DNA from: CAVTBT01 sp963733065
Lineage (GTDB): Bacteria > Actinomycetota > Thermoleophilia > Gaiellales > Gaiellaceae
Assembly (NCBI GenBank): GCA_963733065.1
Contig: CAVTBT010000006.1
Location: 1 to 64,000 of the forward strand
Length of the DNA: 64,000 nucleotides
Direction: 5' to 3'
Shown here: positions 1-9,224 of the stretch, in pieces
Numbering within the stretch: position 1 is the first letter of the stretch
Layout: each line of letters begins with the position of its first letter
Translations under genes and position numbers: made by a program
The notes under the pieces: generated by a model
What the model was told of the DNA's origin: nothing
What the model saw: the letters and a program-made list of their open reading frames with translations, nothing else
Database searches by the model: none

Positions 1-141
1 GAACGGGCCGGACGCGTCGGTCGGCGTCGGACGGCAGCCGGCCGCGCCCGGAACCGTCGAGGCGGGCGCTGCATGCGCCACGATCGCGGTAGCGACGGCG
101 AGCCCGAAAAAGAGCCGGAGCGGACGGCCGACGGCCGAGGT
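1..141 (-). CDS. N-terminal fragment of a secreted intradiol-dioxygenase-like protein (partial)
   Basis: The minus strand from about 120 down to 1 reads as a hydrophobic signal peptide (RLFFGLAVATAIVAHAAPA) followed by CRPTPTDASGPF. That Cys-x-x-Thr-Pro...Gly-Pro-Phe pattern resembles the start of secreted intradiol ring-cleavage dioxygenase-like proteins. The gene runs off the left edge, so no catalytic residue can be checked. No good start codon is in frame: a TAG lies at 142-144, and the upstream GTG at 148 is in another frame, so an indel is likely here as in the next genes. The family call rests on a few residues and is tentative. Confidence 0.4.
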
Positions 142-227
142 CTACCACCTGCCGCCGATCGGCGCCAGTGGTCGCTTAACCAAGCCTTCTCACTCTTTTC
201 TCAGGTGCGCCGAGCACACTGAGCCGC

Positions 228-898
228 GTGCGAATCCTGGTAGTTGACGAGCGTGCCGTGCGCGAATCGCTCGGGCGTGCACTGCGGCTCGAGGGCTACG
301 ACGTCGAGCTCGCCGCCGACGGCGAGGAGGCGATCGAGGCGGTCGGCCAGCGCATGCCCGACGCCGTCGTGCTCGATGTGCTCATGCCACGGCTCGACGG
401 CATCGCCGCCTGCCGGCGGCTGCGCGCCGGAGGCGATCGCACGCCCGTGCTGATGCTACGGCACGCGACACGGTCTCGGATCGCGTCGCAGGGCTCGACG
501 CGGGGGGGCGGACGATTACCTCGTGAAGCCCTTTGCGCTCGAGGAGCTGCTCGCGCGGCTGCGGGCACTGCTGCGCCGCTCGGTCAACGGCGCCGACGAC
601 GGCGTTCTGCGGTTCGAGGACGTCGAGTTCGATCCGGCGACGCGTGAGGTACGGCGCGGCGACCGGCGGATCGACCTGACGCGCACCGAGTTCCTGCTGC
701 TCGAGCTCTTCCTCCTCAACCCACGGCAGGTGCTCACGCGATCGCTCGTCTACGAGCGGGTCTGGGGCTACGACTTCGGGCCGTCGTCGAACGCGCTCGA
801 CGTCTACATCGGTACTCCGCCGCAAGCTCGAGTCCGGCGGGGAGCCTCGGCTCGTGCAGACGATCCGCGGCGTCGGTTACGCGCTGCGCGAGCCATGA
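228..898 (+). CDS. OmpR/PhoB-type response regulator, reading frame broken by indels
   Basis: The GTG start gives MRILVVDERAVRESL, a receiver domain with acidic residues D7/E8 and phosphoacceptor D50 in VVLDVLMPRLDG. The conserved Lys (LVKPFALEEL) and the winged-helix DNA-binding domain (TRTEFLLLELFLLNP, VYERVWGYDFG) follow in a different frame. One base seems missing near 458, two extra G lie in the run 502-508, and bases are missing near 812-816. The last part returns to frame as TIRGVGYALREP, ending TGA at 896-898. With those corrections the protein is normal and full length. Its stop overlaps the ATG of the kinase (ATGA), as usual for a two-component pair. The indels fall partly in homopolymers, so sequencing error is as likely as true decay. 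Confidence 0.8.
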
Positions 899-2224
899 CA
901 TTTCGAGGGCGGCTCACGCTGGCTGCGGCGGCGGCGGTGGCCGTTGCGATCGCCGTGGCGTCGCTGGTCGTCTACCTCGTCATGCGCGACGCGCTCCGCG
1001 ACGAGGTCGACGCGACGCTGCGGGAGCGCGCCGACGTGGCGCAGCTGCGTGGCGTCAACGGCGGGGCGTTCCAGCTCTTCCTACCACCCATGCGGTTCGG
1101 CGGCGGAAGGGCGGAGACACAGATCGTGGCTGCCGAGCCGGGGCTGTTCCGCCGGAGCTCGGCAGCTCGCTGCCGATCACCGAGCGAGCGCGGGACGTCG
1201 CCGCGGGCGCCGCTCGGCCGTACTTCGAGGACTCCACGATCGACGACGTCCACGTGCGGATCCTGACGCAGCAGGTCGGCCCGGGCTTCGCGATGCGGCT
1301 CGCGCGGTCGCTCGACGAGACGGACGACACGCTCGCACGGCTGCGTTGGATCCTGTTCGCCGTCGGGCTCGTCGGCGTGGGTGTGGCCGTCGCGCTCGGC
1401 CTCGCGGTCGCCCGCACCGCGCTGTCCCCGGTTCGACGGCTGACCGAGGCAGCCGAGCACGTGACCGCGACGCGCGACCTCTCGCGGCGCATCGACGCCG
1501 AGGGCCAGGACGAGCTGTCGCGGCTCGCGGCCAGCTTCAACACCATGCTCGAGGCTCTCGAGCGCTCGCTCGACGCCCAGCGCCAGCTCGTCGCGGACGC
1601 CTCGCACGAGCTCCGTACCCCACTGACGAGCCTCCGCACGAACGTCGAGGTACTCGCCCGCGCCGGCCACCTGCCGGTGAGCGAGCGCCGTGTGATCCTC
1701 GCCGACGTCGTCGCCCAGCTCGACGAGCTTGCGGTGCTCGTCGCCGACCTCGTCGAGCTCGCGCGCGACGGTGTAGTGGACCGGGAGGAGCTCCACGACG
1801 TGCGGCTGGACGAGCTCGTCGAGGATGCGCTCGAGAGCGCGCGCCGGCGTGCCCCCACGGCCGCATATCGGAGCGCACTCGAGCCGACGGTCGTCCGCGG
1901 AGCGCCCGACCGGCTGCAGCGGGCGGTGGCGAACCTCCTGGACAACGCCGCCACCTGGAGCCCTCCAGGCCAGCCGATCGACGTGGTCGTCCGGGACGGC
2001 GAGCTGATCGTCCGCGACCGCGGGCCGGGCATCGCCTCCGAGGATCTCGACCGCGTGTTCGACCGCTTCTACCGTGCCCCCTCGGCGCGGGGATTGCCCG
2101 GTTCGGGGCTCGGCCTCGCGATCGTGCGCCAGATCGCGGAGCGGCACGGCGGCCGTGTCTCACGGCGGAGCGGCCTGAAGGCGGTGGCGCGTTGATGCGC
2201 CTGCGGCTCTCACCGAACTCATAG
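895..2224 (+). CDS. sensor histidine kinase, partner of the preceding regulator, with indels
   Basis: ATG overlaps the regulator stop. A transmembrane segment (about residues 8-30), a periplasmic sensor region, a second segment (WILFAVGLVGVGVAVALGLA), a HAMP linker, the H box (VADASHELRTPLTSL), the N box (ANLLDNAATWSPPG) and the G boxes (DRGPGIASED, GSGLGLAIVRQ) are all present. The frame shifts near 1140 (a G missing in a G run) and again near 2160. The corrected C-terminus LTAERPEGGGALMRLRLSPNS ends at 2222-2224. It autophosphorylates on His and passes the phosphate to the adjacent regulator. The stimulus is unknown. The architecture resembles actinobacterial MprB/TcrY-type kinases. Confidence 0.8.
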
Positions 2225-2250
2225 TCACGCCTCAGAGCGTCACGCGCGCA

Positions 2251-2271
2251 TGACGGTGTCTGACACCGTCA
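2251..2271. promoter_or_regulatory. perfect 10-bp inverted repeat, possible operator
   Basis: TGACGGTGTC and GACACCGTCA flank one central T, a perfect palindrome 27 bp after the kinase stop. A one-base loop is too tight for an RNA hairpin, so a protein-binding site or a dispersed genomic repeat is more likely. No second copy was seen in this window. Confidence 0.5.
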
Positions 2272-2420
2272 CACGGCGCTGACGACGCCGCCACGGCCCG
2301 ACGTTCCCTCTTGGACGAGGGATCGATCCCTCGAACGGGAGGGGTACCTCGTACCAGGGATTGCGCGGCCCGAACGGGTGATTACAACGTGACAAGGGGG
2401 AGAGGGGAAGCGGAGCGGCG

Positions 2421-2482
2421 GCGCCCGTCCCATCGCGGCGGACGGGACGGGCGCGCGGCTCGCAACGAGCGGGAGCCGCGCG
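2421..2482. terminator. two overlapping hairpins between convergent genes
   Basis: GCGCCCGTCCC (2421-2431) pairs perfectly with GGGACGGGCGC (2444-2454), and CGCGCGGCTC (2452-2461) pairs with GAGCCGCGCG (2473-2482). The two stems share three bases, so they exclude each other. They lie just beyond the stop of the minus-strand GAF gene and downstream of the kinase. There is no U tract, as is common for terminators in high-GC actinobacteria. The remainder of 2225-2488 shows no other coding or RNA feature. Confidence 0.5.
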
Positions 2483-2488
2483 AGGGCG

Positions 2489-2839
2489 TCACGGCTCCCA
2501 GGCGCTGCCGCCGGTATCCCAGCCCACGAGGGCGTACGGCGCGAGCATCGTCGCGACACGATCGAGGAAAGCCCGTTCGTCGTCGTCGAGCGTGCCCGAC
2601 GCCTCGAGGTCGGCGACGTGCGCCCCTTCGAACCGGATCGGGAACGACGTCGTCGCGTCCTCGTCGCCCGCGGCCGGGCCCGGCACGAGCGCGCCGTCGT
2701 CCACGAAGCTGACGCGGACGAAGCGGCCGAGGCGCTCGTGGAGCGTCACGACGACCTCGCGCAGGACGTCGTCGGCCTCGCCGCCGCCGAGCAGCTTCTC
2801 CACGTCCTCGAGCGGACCCGAGTGCCCGGAGTCGGTCAC
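2489..2839 (-). CDS. small GAF-like domain protein
   Basis: A 116-residue soluble protein with the GAF-like pattern LLGGGEADDVLREVVVTLHE ... SFVDDGALVPGPAAG ... RVATMLAPYALVGWDTGG. I chose the GTG at 2839 because it overlaps the stop of the upstream thioesterase gene by 4 bp (GTGA) and begins the recognisable domain; the open frame extends further upstream only as a shadow. Stand-alone GAF proteins of this size bind small ligands or act as redox sensors, but no cofactor residue is obvious. It is probably co-transcribed with the thioesterase. Function unknown. Confidence 0.7.
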   Translation of the reverse strand: MTDSGHSGPLEDVEKLLGGGEADDVLREVVVTLHERLGRFVRVSFVDDGALVPGPAAGDEDATTSFPIRFEGAHVADLEASGTLDDDERAFLDRVATMLAPYALVGWDTGGSAWEP

Positions 2840-3291
2840 GCCGACAGATCCGCGCCTTCGAACGACTGCATGAGCGCGCGCACCGCGTCCGGGATCCTCG
2901 CCGCGTGGCGCTCGGCGAGGTCGACGAGGACGAGCGTCTGGCTGGCGGTGACCATGAGCGCGTCGTCGTCGACGCGATACGCGGCGCACTCGTAGGTCGC
3001 GCTCGTGCCGCCGATGCTCGCCATGCGCACGAAGACCTCGAGCAGGTCGTCGAAGCGGGCGGGCGCGTGGTACTCGACGGTGGACGCGCGCATCACGAAC
3101 TCGCGGTCACCGACGTCGAGCGGGCCGACGTGGCGGTGGTACTCGACGCGCGCGTGATCGAAGTAGGGGAGATACCGGCCGTAGTAGACGACGCCCTGCG
3201 CGTCGGTGTCCGAGAACCACACCCGTGCAAGCGCGGAGTACTTGAAGGGCGGTCGCCGGTCGGTCACCCGCCCGAGCTCCAGCGTGGTCAC
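2836..3291 (-). CDS. acyl-CoA thioesterase, 4HBT (YbgC/FcbC) hotdog family
   Basis: A 151-residue single hotdog domain. The motif FSDTDAQGVVYYGRYLPYFD carries the catalytic Asp and the Gly-Val-Val-Tyr of the 4-hydroxybenzoyl-CoA thioesterase family, and EFVMRASTVEYHAPARFDD is the second family block. It should hydrolyse acyl-CoA thioesters in the cytosol; the substrate cannot be read from sequence. The GTG at 3291 (VTTLELG) is preferred; another GTG at 3266 would still keep the domain. Only 30 bp separate it from the divergent clpS, so the two promoters must be compact or overlap. Confidence 0.8.
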   Translation of the reverse strand: MTTLELGRVTDRRPPFKYSALARVWFSDTDAQGVVYYGRYLPYFDHARVEYHRHVGPLDVGDREFVMRASTVEYHAPARFDDLLEVFVRMASIGGTSATYECAAYRVDDDALMVTASQTLVLVDLAERHAARIPDAVRALMQSFEGADLSA

Positions 3292-3321
3292 GGACGCGAT
3301 CCTACGGACACAATGCGTGTG

Positions 3322-3620
3322 ATGAGCCAGACCATCGAGGCACCGGTCCGCATCGAGGAGCCCGTCCACGAGGAGGAAGCGGAGGGAGGACCGGCCGTGG
3401 ATCGTCATCGTCTGGAACGACCCCGTGAATCTGATGACCTACGTCACGCTCGTCTTCAGGAAGCTCTTCGGCTACAGCCAGGCGAAGGCCGAGCGGCTCA
3501 TGCTGCAGGTGCACAACGAGGGGAAGGCCATCGTCTCCGACGGGACGCGGGAGAAGTGCGAGCTCGACGTCTCGAAGCTCCACGCCGCTGGGCCTGTGGG
3601 CGACGATGCAGCAGGACTGA
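3322..3620 (+). CDS. clpS: ATP-dependent Clp protease adaptor ClpS, with two frameshifts
   Basis: ClpS delivers N-degron substrates to ClpC/ClpA. The N-terminus MSQTIEAPVRIEEPVHEEE is followed, after an extra G near 3393, by PPWIVIVWNDPVNLMTYV. The segment VHNEGKAIVSDGTREKCEL is the family core. A second extra G near 3590 must be removed to read LHAAGLWATMQQD and the TGA at 3618-3620. Corrected length is about 98 residues, typical for ClpS. An in-frame ATG at 3313 is an alternative start. DUF2017 follows after 1 bp, the standard actinobacterial arrangement. The two compensable single-base insertions suggest assembly error. Confidence 0.85.
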
Positions 3621-3621
3621 C

Positions 3622-4092
3622 ATGGCCTGGCGCGGACCCGTCACACCCCTTCGCGACGGCGGTTACCGGCTGCGACTCGGGACCGCTGAGCGCGACGCCC
3701 TGCATGGGCTCTGCGACGAGCTCCGCGAGCTGATCGAGGCCGACGACGCCGCGGTCGCCCGCCTGTATCCGGCCGCGTACCGCGACGACGAGCGCGCGAG
3801 CGAAGATTACGACCAGCTCGTCCGCAGCGGACTCACCTCGGGCCGGCTCGAGGGTCTCCGGACAGTGTCCGCGACCGTCGAGGCGGACCGCCTCGATCAC
3901 GAGCAGCTCGAGGCATGGTGCAGCGCTCTCAACGACCTCCGGCTCGTGCTCGGCGAACGGCTTGGCGTCACGGAGGACCTGTACGCGCGGGGCATCGACC
4001 CCCGCGACCCGCGCGCAGAGCAGCTCGGGCTCTACGCGTGGCTGACGTGGCTCCAGGGCGCGGCGGTGGACGCGCTCGCCTCGCGGCTCTAG
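3622..4092 (+). CDS. DUF2017 family protein
   Basis: A 156-residue acidic helical protein starting MAWRGPVTPLRDGGYRLRL. It contains LCDELRELIEADDAAVARLYP near the N-terminus and a C-terminal LGLYAWLTWLQGAAVDALASRL. DUF2017 genes sit directly after clpS across Actinobacteria, as here, which suggests a link to regulated proteolysis; the biochemical role is not known to me. The stop codon overlaps, on the opposite strand, the stop of the phosphohexomutase gene (4089-4092), so the two genes converge with no intergenic space. Confidence 0.8.
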   Translation: MAWRGPVTPLRDGGYRLRLGTAERDALHGLCDELRELIEADDAAVARLYPAAYRDDERASEDYDQLVRSGLTSGRLEGLRTVSATVEADRLDHEQLEAWCSALNDLRLVLGERLGVTEDLYARGIDPRDPRAEQLGLYAWLTWLQGAAVDALASRL

Positions 4093-5435
4093 GAGGACCG
4101 GATCAGTGCCACGACCTCGTCGCGCTTCTGCTCCATGAGCGGCTCGGAGAGCGCCTCGAGGTTCAGCCGCAGCAGCGGCTCGGTGTTCGACGGCCGGACG
4201 TTGAAGTGCCAGTCGTCGAACTCGACGGAAACACCGTCGAGGTGTGAGATCCGGCCGCCCTCGGCGCTGTAGCGCTCCTTCAGCTCCTGGATCTTCACGG
4301 CGACGTCCTTGACGGGGGTGTTGATCTCGCCCGTCAGGAAGTAGCGGCTTCGGTACGGCTCGAGGATCTCCGAGAGCTTCCGGCCCCGGCGCGAGATCAG
4401 CTCGAGCATGAGCAGGAACGGCACGACGCCCGAGTCCGCCTGCGCGAAGTCCCGGAAGTAGTAGTGGGCGGAGACCTCGCCCGCGAAGACGGCGTCCTCC
4501 TGCCGCATGCGGTGCTTGATGAAGGCGTGGCCGACCCGGTTGATCAGCGGCTCGCCGCCCGCGGCCTGGATCGCGGCCGGCACTGCCCAGCTCGCACGGA
4601 CGTCGTAGATGACCTTGCCGGGGCCGTCCTTGGCGAGGATCGACTCGGCGAGGAGCGCCGTCACGAAGTCGCCCGGCACGAACTCCCCGGTGTCGTCGAC
4701 GAAGAAGCAGCGGTCGGCGTCGCCGTCGAAGGCCACGCCGAGGTCGGCGCCTTCGTCCCGCGTCGTCCGCACGATGAACTCGCGGTTCTCGGGTAGCAGC
4801 GGGTTGGGCTCGTGGTTCGGGAAGCTGCCGTCGGGCTCGAAGTAGCACCGCACGGCGTCGACCGGCAGCCGTTCGAGCACGGGCGGCAGCATCGTCCCGG
4901 CCATGCCGTTGGCCGCGTCGACGACGACGCGCAGCGGGCGGATCGCGCCGACGTCGACGAACGAGAGCACCTTCTCGACGAAGCTCGGCCAGATGTCGTG
5001 CGGCCGCACGTCGCCGCGCCGCTCGACGGGCCCGAAGCCGCGGAGTGCCCGATCTCGCACGTCGAGCAGGCCGGAGTCCCCGCCCACCGGCAGCGCGCCG
5101 CGACGGACGATCTTCATGCCCGTGTACTCCTTCGGATTGTGAGAGGCGGTGACGCAGATGCCGCCCTCGAGCCCCAGCGAGCCGACGGCGTGGTAGAGCA
5201 TCTCGGTGCCGACCAGGCCGATGTCGAGCACGTCCGCGCCGCCGTCCGCCGCTCCCCGGATGACCGCTTCGGACATCGCCGGCGCTGAGATGCGCATGTC
5301 CCGTCCGACGGCCATCGTGCGCGGCTCGAACTGCTCGACGTATGCGCGTCCGACCGCGTAGGCGCCGTCCTCGTCGAGCTCGCTGCCGTGGAGCCCGCGC
5401 ACGTCGTACGCCTTGAAGACCTTCGGGTCGAGCAC
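4089..5435 (-). CDS. phosphomannomutase/phosphoglucomutase
   Basis: A 448-residue alpha-D-phosphohexomutase. It interconverts hexose 1- and 6-phosphates (mannose or glucose), feeding nucleotide sugars for the envelope. All four signatures are present: the phosphoserine loop TASHNPKEYTGMK (S98), the Mg2+ loop DGDADR (237-242), the sugar loop GEVSAHYYF (320-326) and the phosphate site RPSNTEPLLRL near the C-terminus. I chose the GTG at 5435 (VLDPKVFKAYDVRG), the normal family start, because a TAGCAT -10 lies 7 nt upstream, giving a leaderless start. PMM versus PGM preference cannot be told apart by sequence alone. Confidence 0.9.
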   Translation of the reverse strand: MLDPKVFKAYDVRGLHGSELDEDGAYAVGRAYVEQFEPRTMAVGRDMRISAPAMSEAVIRGAADGGADVLDIGLVGTEMLYHAVGSLGLEGGICVTASHNPKEYTGMKIVRRGALPVGGDSGLLDVRDRALRGFGPVERRGDVRPHDIWPSFVEKVLSFVDVGAIRPLRVVVDAANGMAGTMLPPVLERLPVDAVRCYFEPDGSFPNHEPNPLLPENREFIVRTTRDEGADLGVAFDGDADRCFFVDDTGEFVPGDFVTALLAESILAKDGPGKVIYDVRASWAVPAAIQAAGGEPLINRVGHAFIKHRMRQEDAVFAGEVSAHYYFRDFAQADSGVVPFLLMLELISRRGRKLSEILEPYRSRYFLTGEINTPVKDVAVKIQELKERYSAEGGRISHLDGVSVEFDDWHFNVRPSNTEPLLRLNLEALSEPLMEQKRDEVVALIRSS

Positions 5436-5442
5436 GCGCGGG

Positions 5443-5448
5443 ATGCTA
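5443..5448 (-). promoter_or_regulatory. -10 hexamer TAGCAT of the phosphohexomutase gene
   Basis: On the minus strand TAGCAT lies 7 nt before the GTG at 5435, matching TANNNT at leaderless spacing. It lies in the 49-bp divergent region shared with the secreted-protein gene at 5485. Confidence 0.5.
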
Positions 5449-5484
5449 GAGGAACCTCCGTGCGCCTCCCGGTGTAGGACCGGC

Positions 5485-6246
5485 ATGACCCGCCCGCTGC
5501 TCGCACTCGTGGTCGCGGCGCTCGTCGCGCCGGCCGCCGCCGGTGCCAAGGAGGTCGTCACCCAGGCCGCCGTGTGCGGCACGGACGGCTGCACGGCCAT
5601 CGAGCGGCCGTCCCAGGAGCTCGCCGCCGGAGGTGACGGGATCGCAGAGCCGGCACCTGCCCCGCAGCCGTACCACGTCCTGCGGCTCGGGATGGACGGC
5701 GCGCCGAACGACTGGATTGTCTACTGGATCGGGCCGGCGAGCACGGTCGCCTACCAGGGCGAGTCGCGCATGCACTTCGAGCGCCTCGACGGTGCGGCAG
5801 CAGCGGCCATGCGCGACGCGACGCGCGGCGTGACGCCGCACGCGGCGCCGCGCGTGGTCGACGCGATGGTCGGCGGCCGCGCGGTCGCCGATCCCGCCTC
5901 GTACCTCTCGCTGTGGACGACGCCTGCCGCCGCCCCCGAGCCGACCGCCGGCGCGCAGGACTGGGAGCAGGTCGCGCTCACATCGGCGCCCCGGAGCCCC
6001 TGGACCGACCAGCCCTTCATGTGGTTTTCCGCATCCCTCGGCGCCCTGCAGCGCGGCGCCGAGCTCGTCGCGCTGCCACCGGAGCTCGCCGCCGCGGTCG
6101 CGTCGAGGTCGAGCCTCGGCCGGGCACCCGCGGGAGTCTCGTCGTTCGACTGGCAGCTCGTCTCCGCGATGCTCTCCGCTGCGCTCACGCTCGTCGCGGC
6201 AGCCGCGCTGATGGCCCGCCGCAGGCGGCGTCTCGCGATGTTCTGA
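5485..6246 (+). CDS. secreted, C-terminally membrane-anchored protein of unknown function
   Basis: 253 residues. The start MTRPLLALVVAALVAPAAAGA is a clear signal peptide. Mature residues include paired cysteines (VCGTDGCTAIERP) close to the N-terminus. Near the C-terminus a hydrophobic helix (LVSAMLSAALTLVAAAALMA) ends in RRRRRLAMF, a stop-transfer signal, so the body should face outward with a short cytosolic tail. I do not recognise the domain. ATG at 5485 was chosen over an upstream in-frame ATG at 5413 because it begins the signal peptide and has TAGGAC about 8 nt upstream. Confidence 0.7.
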   Translation: MTRPLLALVVAALVAPAAAGAKEVVTQAAVCGTDGCTAIERPSQELAAGGDGIAEPAPAPQPYHVLRLGMDGAPNDWIVYWIGPASTVAYQGESRMHFERLDGAAAAAMRDATRGVTPHAAPRVVDAMVGGRAVADPASYLSLWTTPAAAPEPTAGAQDWEQVALTSAPRSPWTDQPFMWFSASLGALQRGAELVALPPELAAAVASRSSLGRAPAGVSSFDWQLVSAMLSAALTLVAAAALMARRRRRLAMF

Positions 6247-6274
6247 GCCGCGGCGGCGACACCATCCCGGCACC

Positions 6275-6280
6275 TACAAT
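6275..6280 (+). promoter_or_regulatory. -10 hexamer TACAAT of the cyclase-ATPase gene
   Basis: A near-consensus TACAAT ends 6 nt before the GTG at 6287. No Shine-Dalgarno sequence fits, so this looks like a leaderless promoter. A -35 element is not convincing. Confidence 0.6.
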
Positions 6281-6286
6281 CCGAGG

Positions 6287-9224
6287 GTGGAACGCAAGCT
6301 CGCAACAGTCCTCTTCGTCGACCTCGTCAACTCCACGGGGCTCGTCGCGTCGAACGATCCCGAGGTCGTGCGGCGCCGCGTGACGCGGTTTTTCGACGGT
6401 GTTTCCCACTGCGTCGTGTCCCATGGCGGGATCGTCGAGAAGTTCGCCGGGGACGCCGTCATGGCCGCCTTCGGCATCCCCCAGGCGCACGAGGACGACG
6501 CCGAGCGCGGCGTCCGTGCGGCGCTCGCCATCCTCTCGTCCGTCGAGGAGCTGGGCCTCGAGGCGCGTGTGGGCATGGAGTCCGGCGAGGTCGTCGCCGA
6601 CGACACCGACTCGACGTTCGCGACCGGCGAGGCCGTGAACGTGGCGGCGCGCCTGCAGCAGGCGGCCGAGCCCGGCGAGATCCTCATGGGCCCGACCGCG
6701 TACCGCCTCACGCTCGGCCGCGTCGAGGTCGAGGAGCGGGGCCTGCTCGAGCTGCGCGGGCTAGACCGGCCGCTCCCCGTGTGGCGGCCGCTCGGCGTCA
6801 CGGACGAGGCCGGACGGGCCGTCTCCGTCTCAGGTCCGTTCATCGGGCGCGACGAGGAGCTCGAGCTGCTGGAGAACACCTTCGCGCGCGCCAGCCGTAA
6901 CGAGCGCACCCACCTGTTCACGATCTACGGCGAGCCCGGGGTTGGCAAGAGCCGCCTCGTGCGCGAGTTCCTCGCCGGCGCCGAGAGCGCCACGGTACTT
7001 GCCGGGCGCTGTCTGCCCTACGGCGAGGGCATCACGTACTGGCCGCTCGCCGAGATGGTCAAGGTCGCCGCCGGTATCTCCGACGACGACCCGATGCAGG
7101 AGGCGGTCGGCAAGCTGCGGGCGTGCTGCGGAGACGACGCCGTCGCCGACCTGCTCGGCCTCGCGGCGGGCGTGCTCGAGCTCGTCGAGGGCGAGCGGAG
7201 CGCCCAGGAGATCTCGTGGGCGGCCCGCGAGTGGGCGGCCGAGCTCGCCGACGCGCAGCCGCTGATCCTCATCTTCGAGGACATCCACTGGGCCGAGGAT
7301 CCGCTGCTCGAGCTCATCGAGCACCTGGCCGAGCGCGTCCGAGATGCGCCGCTCCTCATCCTCTGCCTCGCGCGGCCCGAGTTGCTCGACGTGCGCCCGG
7401 GCTGGGGCGGCGGGCGACTACGCGCCACGGCGATCGAGCTCGAGCGCCTGGCGCCGAGCGAGAGCGAAGAGCTCGTCGAGGCGCTGCTGGAGGAGATCGA
7501 GCTGCCGGCGCCCGTTCGCGCCGCGCTGCTCGACAAGACCGAGGGCAACCCGCTCTTCGTCGAGGAGACGATCCGCATGCTCGTCGAGGAACCCGGCGAC
7601 CAGACGGCGGCCGCGAGGATCCCCGACACGATCCAGGCCCTCATCGCGGCCCGCATCGACCGCCTGCCGCGAAACGAGAAGGCCGTGCTGCAGCGCGCGT
7701 CGGTGATCGGGCGGGTGTTCTGGGCGAACGCCGTCGCGAAGCTGTCGCCCGACATCGACGACCTGGATGCCGTGCTCGAGTCGCTCGTCCTGCGGGACTT
7801 CCTCGTGCGCGAGTCGCGGTCGGCGATCTCCGGCGAGGACGCGTACCGCTTCAAGCACGTCCTCATCCGCGACGTCGGCTACGCGGGCCTCTCGAAGGGC
7901 GGACGGGCCGACCTGCACGAGGGCTTCGCCGCCTGGCTGGCCGTCCGGGCCGCGGACGAGCTCATCGAGATCCGTGCCTATCACCTCGATCAGGCCGTTC
8001 TCCTGCTCGAGGAGCTCGACGCCGGCGTCCCGAAGGAGCTGAAGGCCGAGACCGCCGCCGTGCTCGAGACGGCCGGACGGCGCGCGCTGCAGCGCGAGTC
8101 CAACCGCTCGGCGCGCAAGCTCCTGCGCCGCGCCGGCGAGCTGGAGCCGACGCTGGAGCGGCGCTTCCATTCTGCCCGCGCGGCCTGGCGCCTCGGCGAC
8201 CTGCCGACCGTTGCCGTCGAGATGGAGGCCGTCCGCGAAGCGGCGAGCGCGGCGGGCGATCGCATCCTCGAGGGCCGCGCCCTCACGGCGCTCGCCGAGA
8301 TCGCGCTGCTCCGTGACGCCGACCTGCCGCGCGGCCGGGAGCTGGTCGAGCGCGCGCTCGTGCTGCTCGAAGACGCAGGACCGCAGGCGCGGTTCGACGC
8401 TCTCGAGCAGCGCTCGTACATCAGCTGGTGGCTGGGGGATCTCGACGACTACGAGGCGTACGTCAAGCGGGCGGTCGCCGTCGGCGAGGAGTCCGACCAT
8501 CTCGACCTGCAGGCGATCGCCACCGGGGAGCTGGCGAGCTCGGCGCTCACACGGCTGGAGATCGACCGCGGCGAGCAGCTCGCCGCGCGGGCGCTCGAGC
8601 TGGCGGACGCGAGCGGCAACCGCATCGCCCGCGCCTCCGCACTCACCGTTCGCGGCCGGGTGGACCGGGCTCGGGGCCGCCTGGACCTGGCCGAGGCCGC
8701 GTACCTGGAGGCCGTGGACATCTTCTCGGAGTCGGGAGCAAGCTGGCCGCTGGCGCGCGTCACCGACCGCCTGGCCCATCTTGCGTGGGATCGCGAGGAC
8801 GTTCCACTCGCCGAGCGCCGCTTCCGCGAGGCGATCCGCATCCTGCAGCCGATGGAGGATCGTGGCTTCCTCTGCGAGGTGCAGCGGGCGCTTGCACAGC
8901 TCCTCGTCGAGCGCGGACAGATCGAGGAGGCGGAGCGCTGGGCGCTCGAGGCGCGGAAGACCGTCGGGCCCCACGACATGGGCTCGCGGGCGAGCACCCG
9001 CATGGCGCTCGGCGTCGTTCGCGCCGCCCAGGGGCGCGACGAGGAAGCCGAGCAGCTACTGCAGGAGGCGCTCGAGATCGTGCGCGCAGACGCAGATCAC
9101 AGCGCACACGATCGGCGTGCTGGAGACGTTCGTGACCTTCCTTCGCGAGCGGGGCCGGGTCGACGAGGCCGAGGCCTACGAGGCCGAGGCTGCGGCGCTC
9201 CGTCCGACGTCCGTGCCCGCGTAG
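6287..9224 (+). CDS. class III nucleotidyl cyclase - AAA ATPase - TPR regulator, one frameshift near the 3' end
   Basis: About 979 residues. Residues 1-180 form a class III cyclase domain with metal ligands D12 (FVDLVNST) and D56 (KFAGDAVMAAFG), substrate Lys K52 and the transition-state pair N118/R122 (AVNVAARLQ), so it could make a cyclic nucleotide. A STAND-type ATPase follows: Walker A GEPGVGKSRLVREF near residue 214 and Walker B LILIFEDIHWAED near 325. Residues from about 580 on are helical TPR-like repeats. The frame shifts around 9088-9106; the corrected end is TIGVLETFVTFLRERGRVDE...ALRPTSVPA with stop at 9222-9224. Such proteins act as cytosolic signal-responsive regulators; the ligand is unknown. 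The 3' end overlaps the convergent endonuclease IV gene by 49 bp. Confidence 0.85.
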
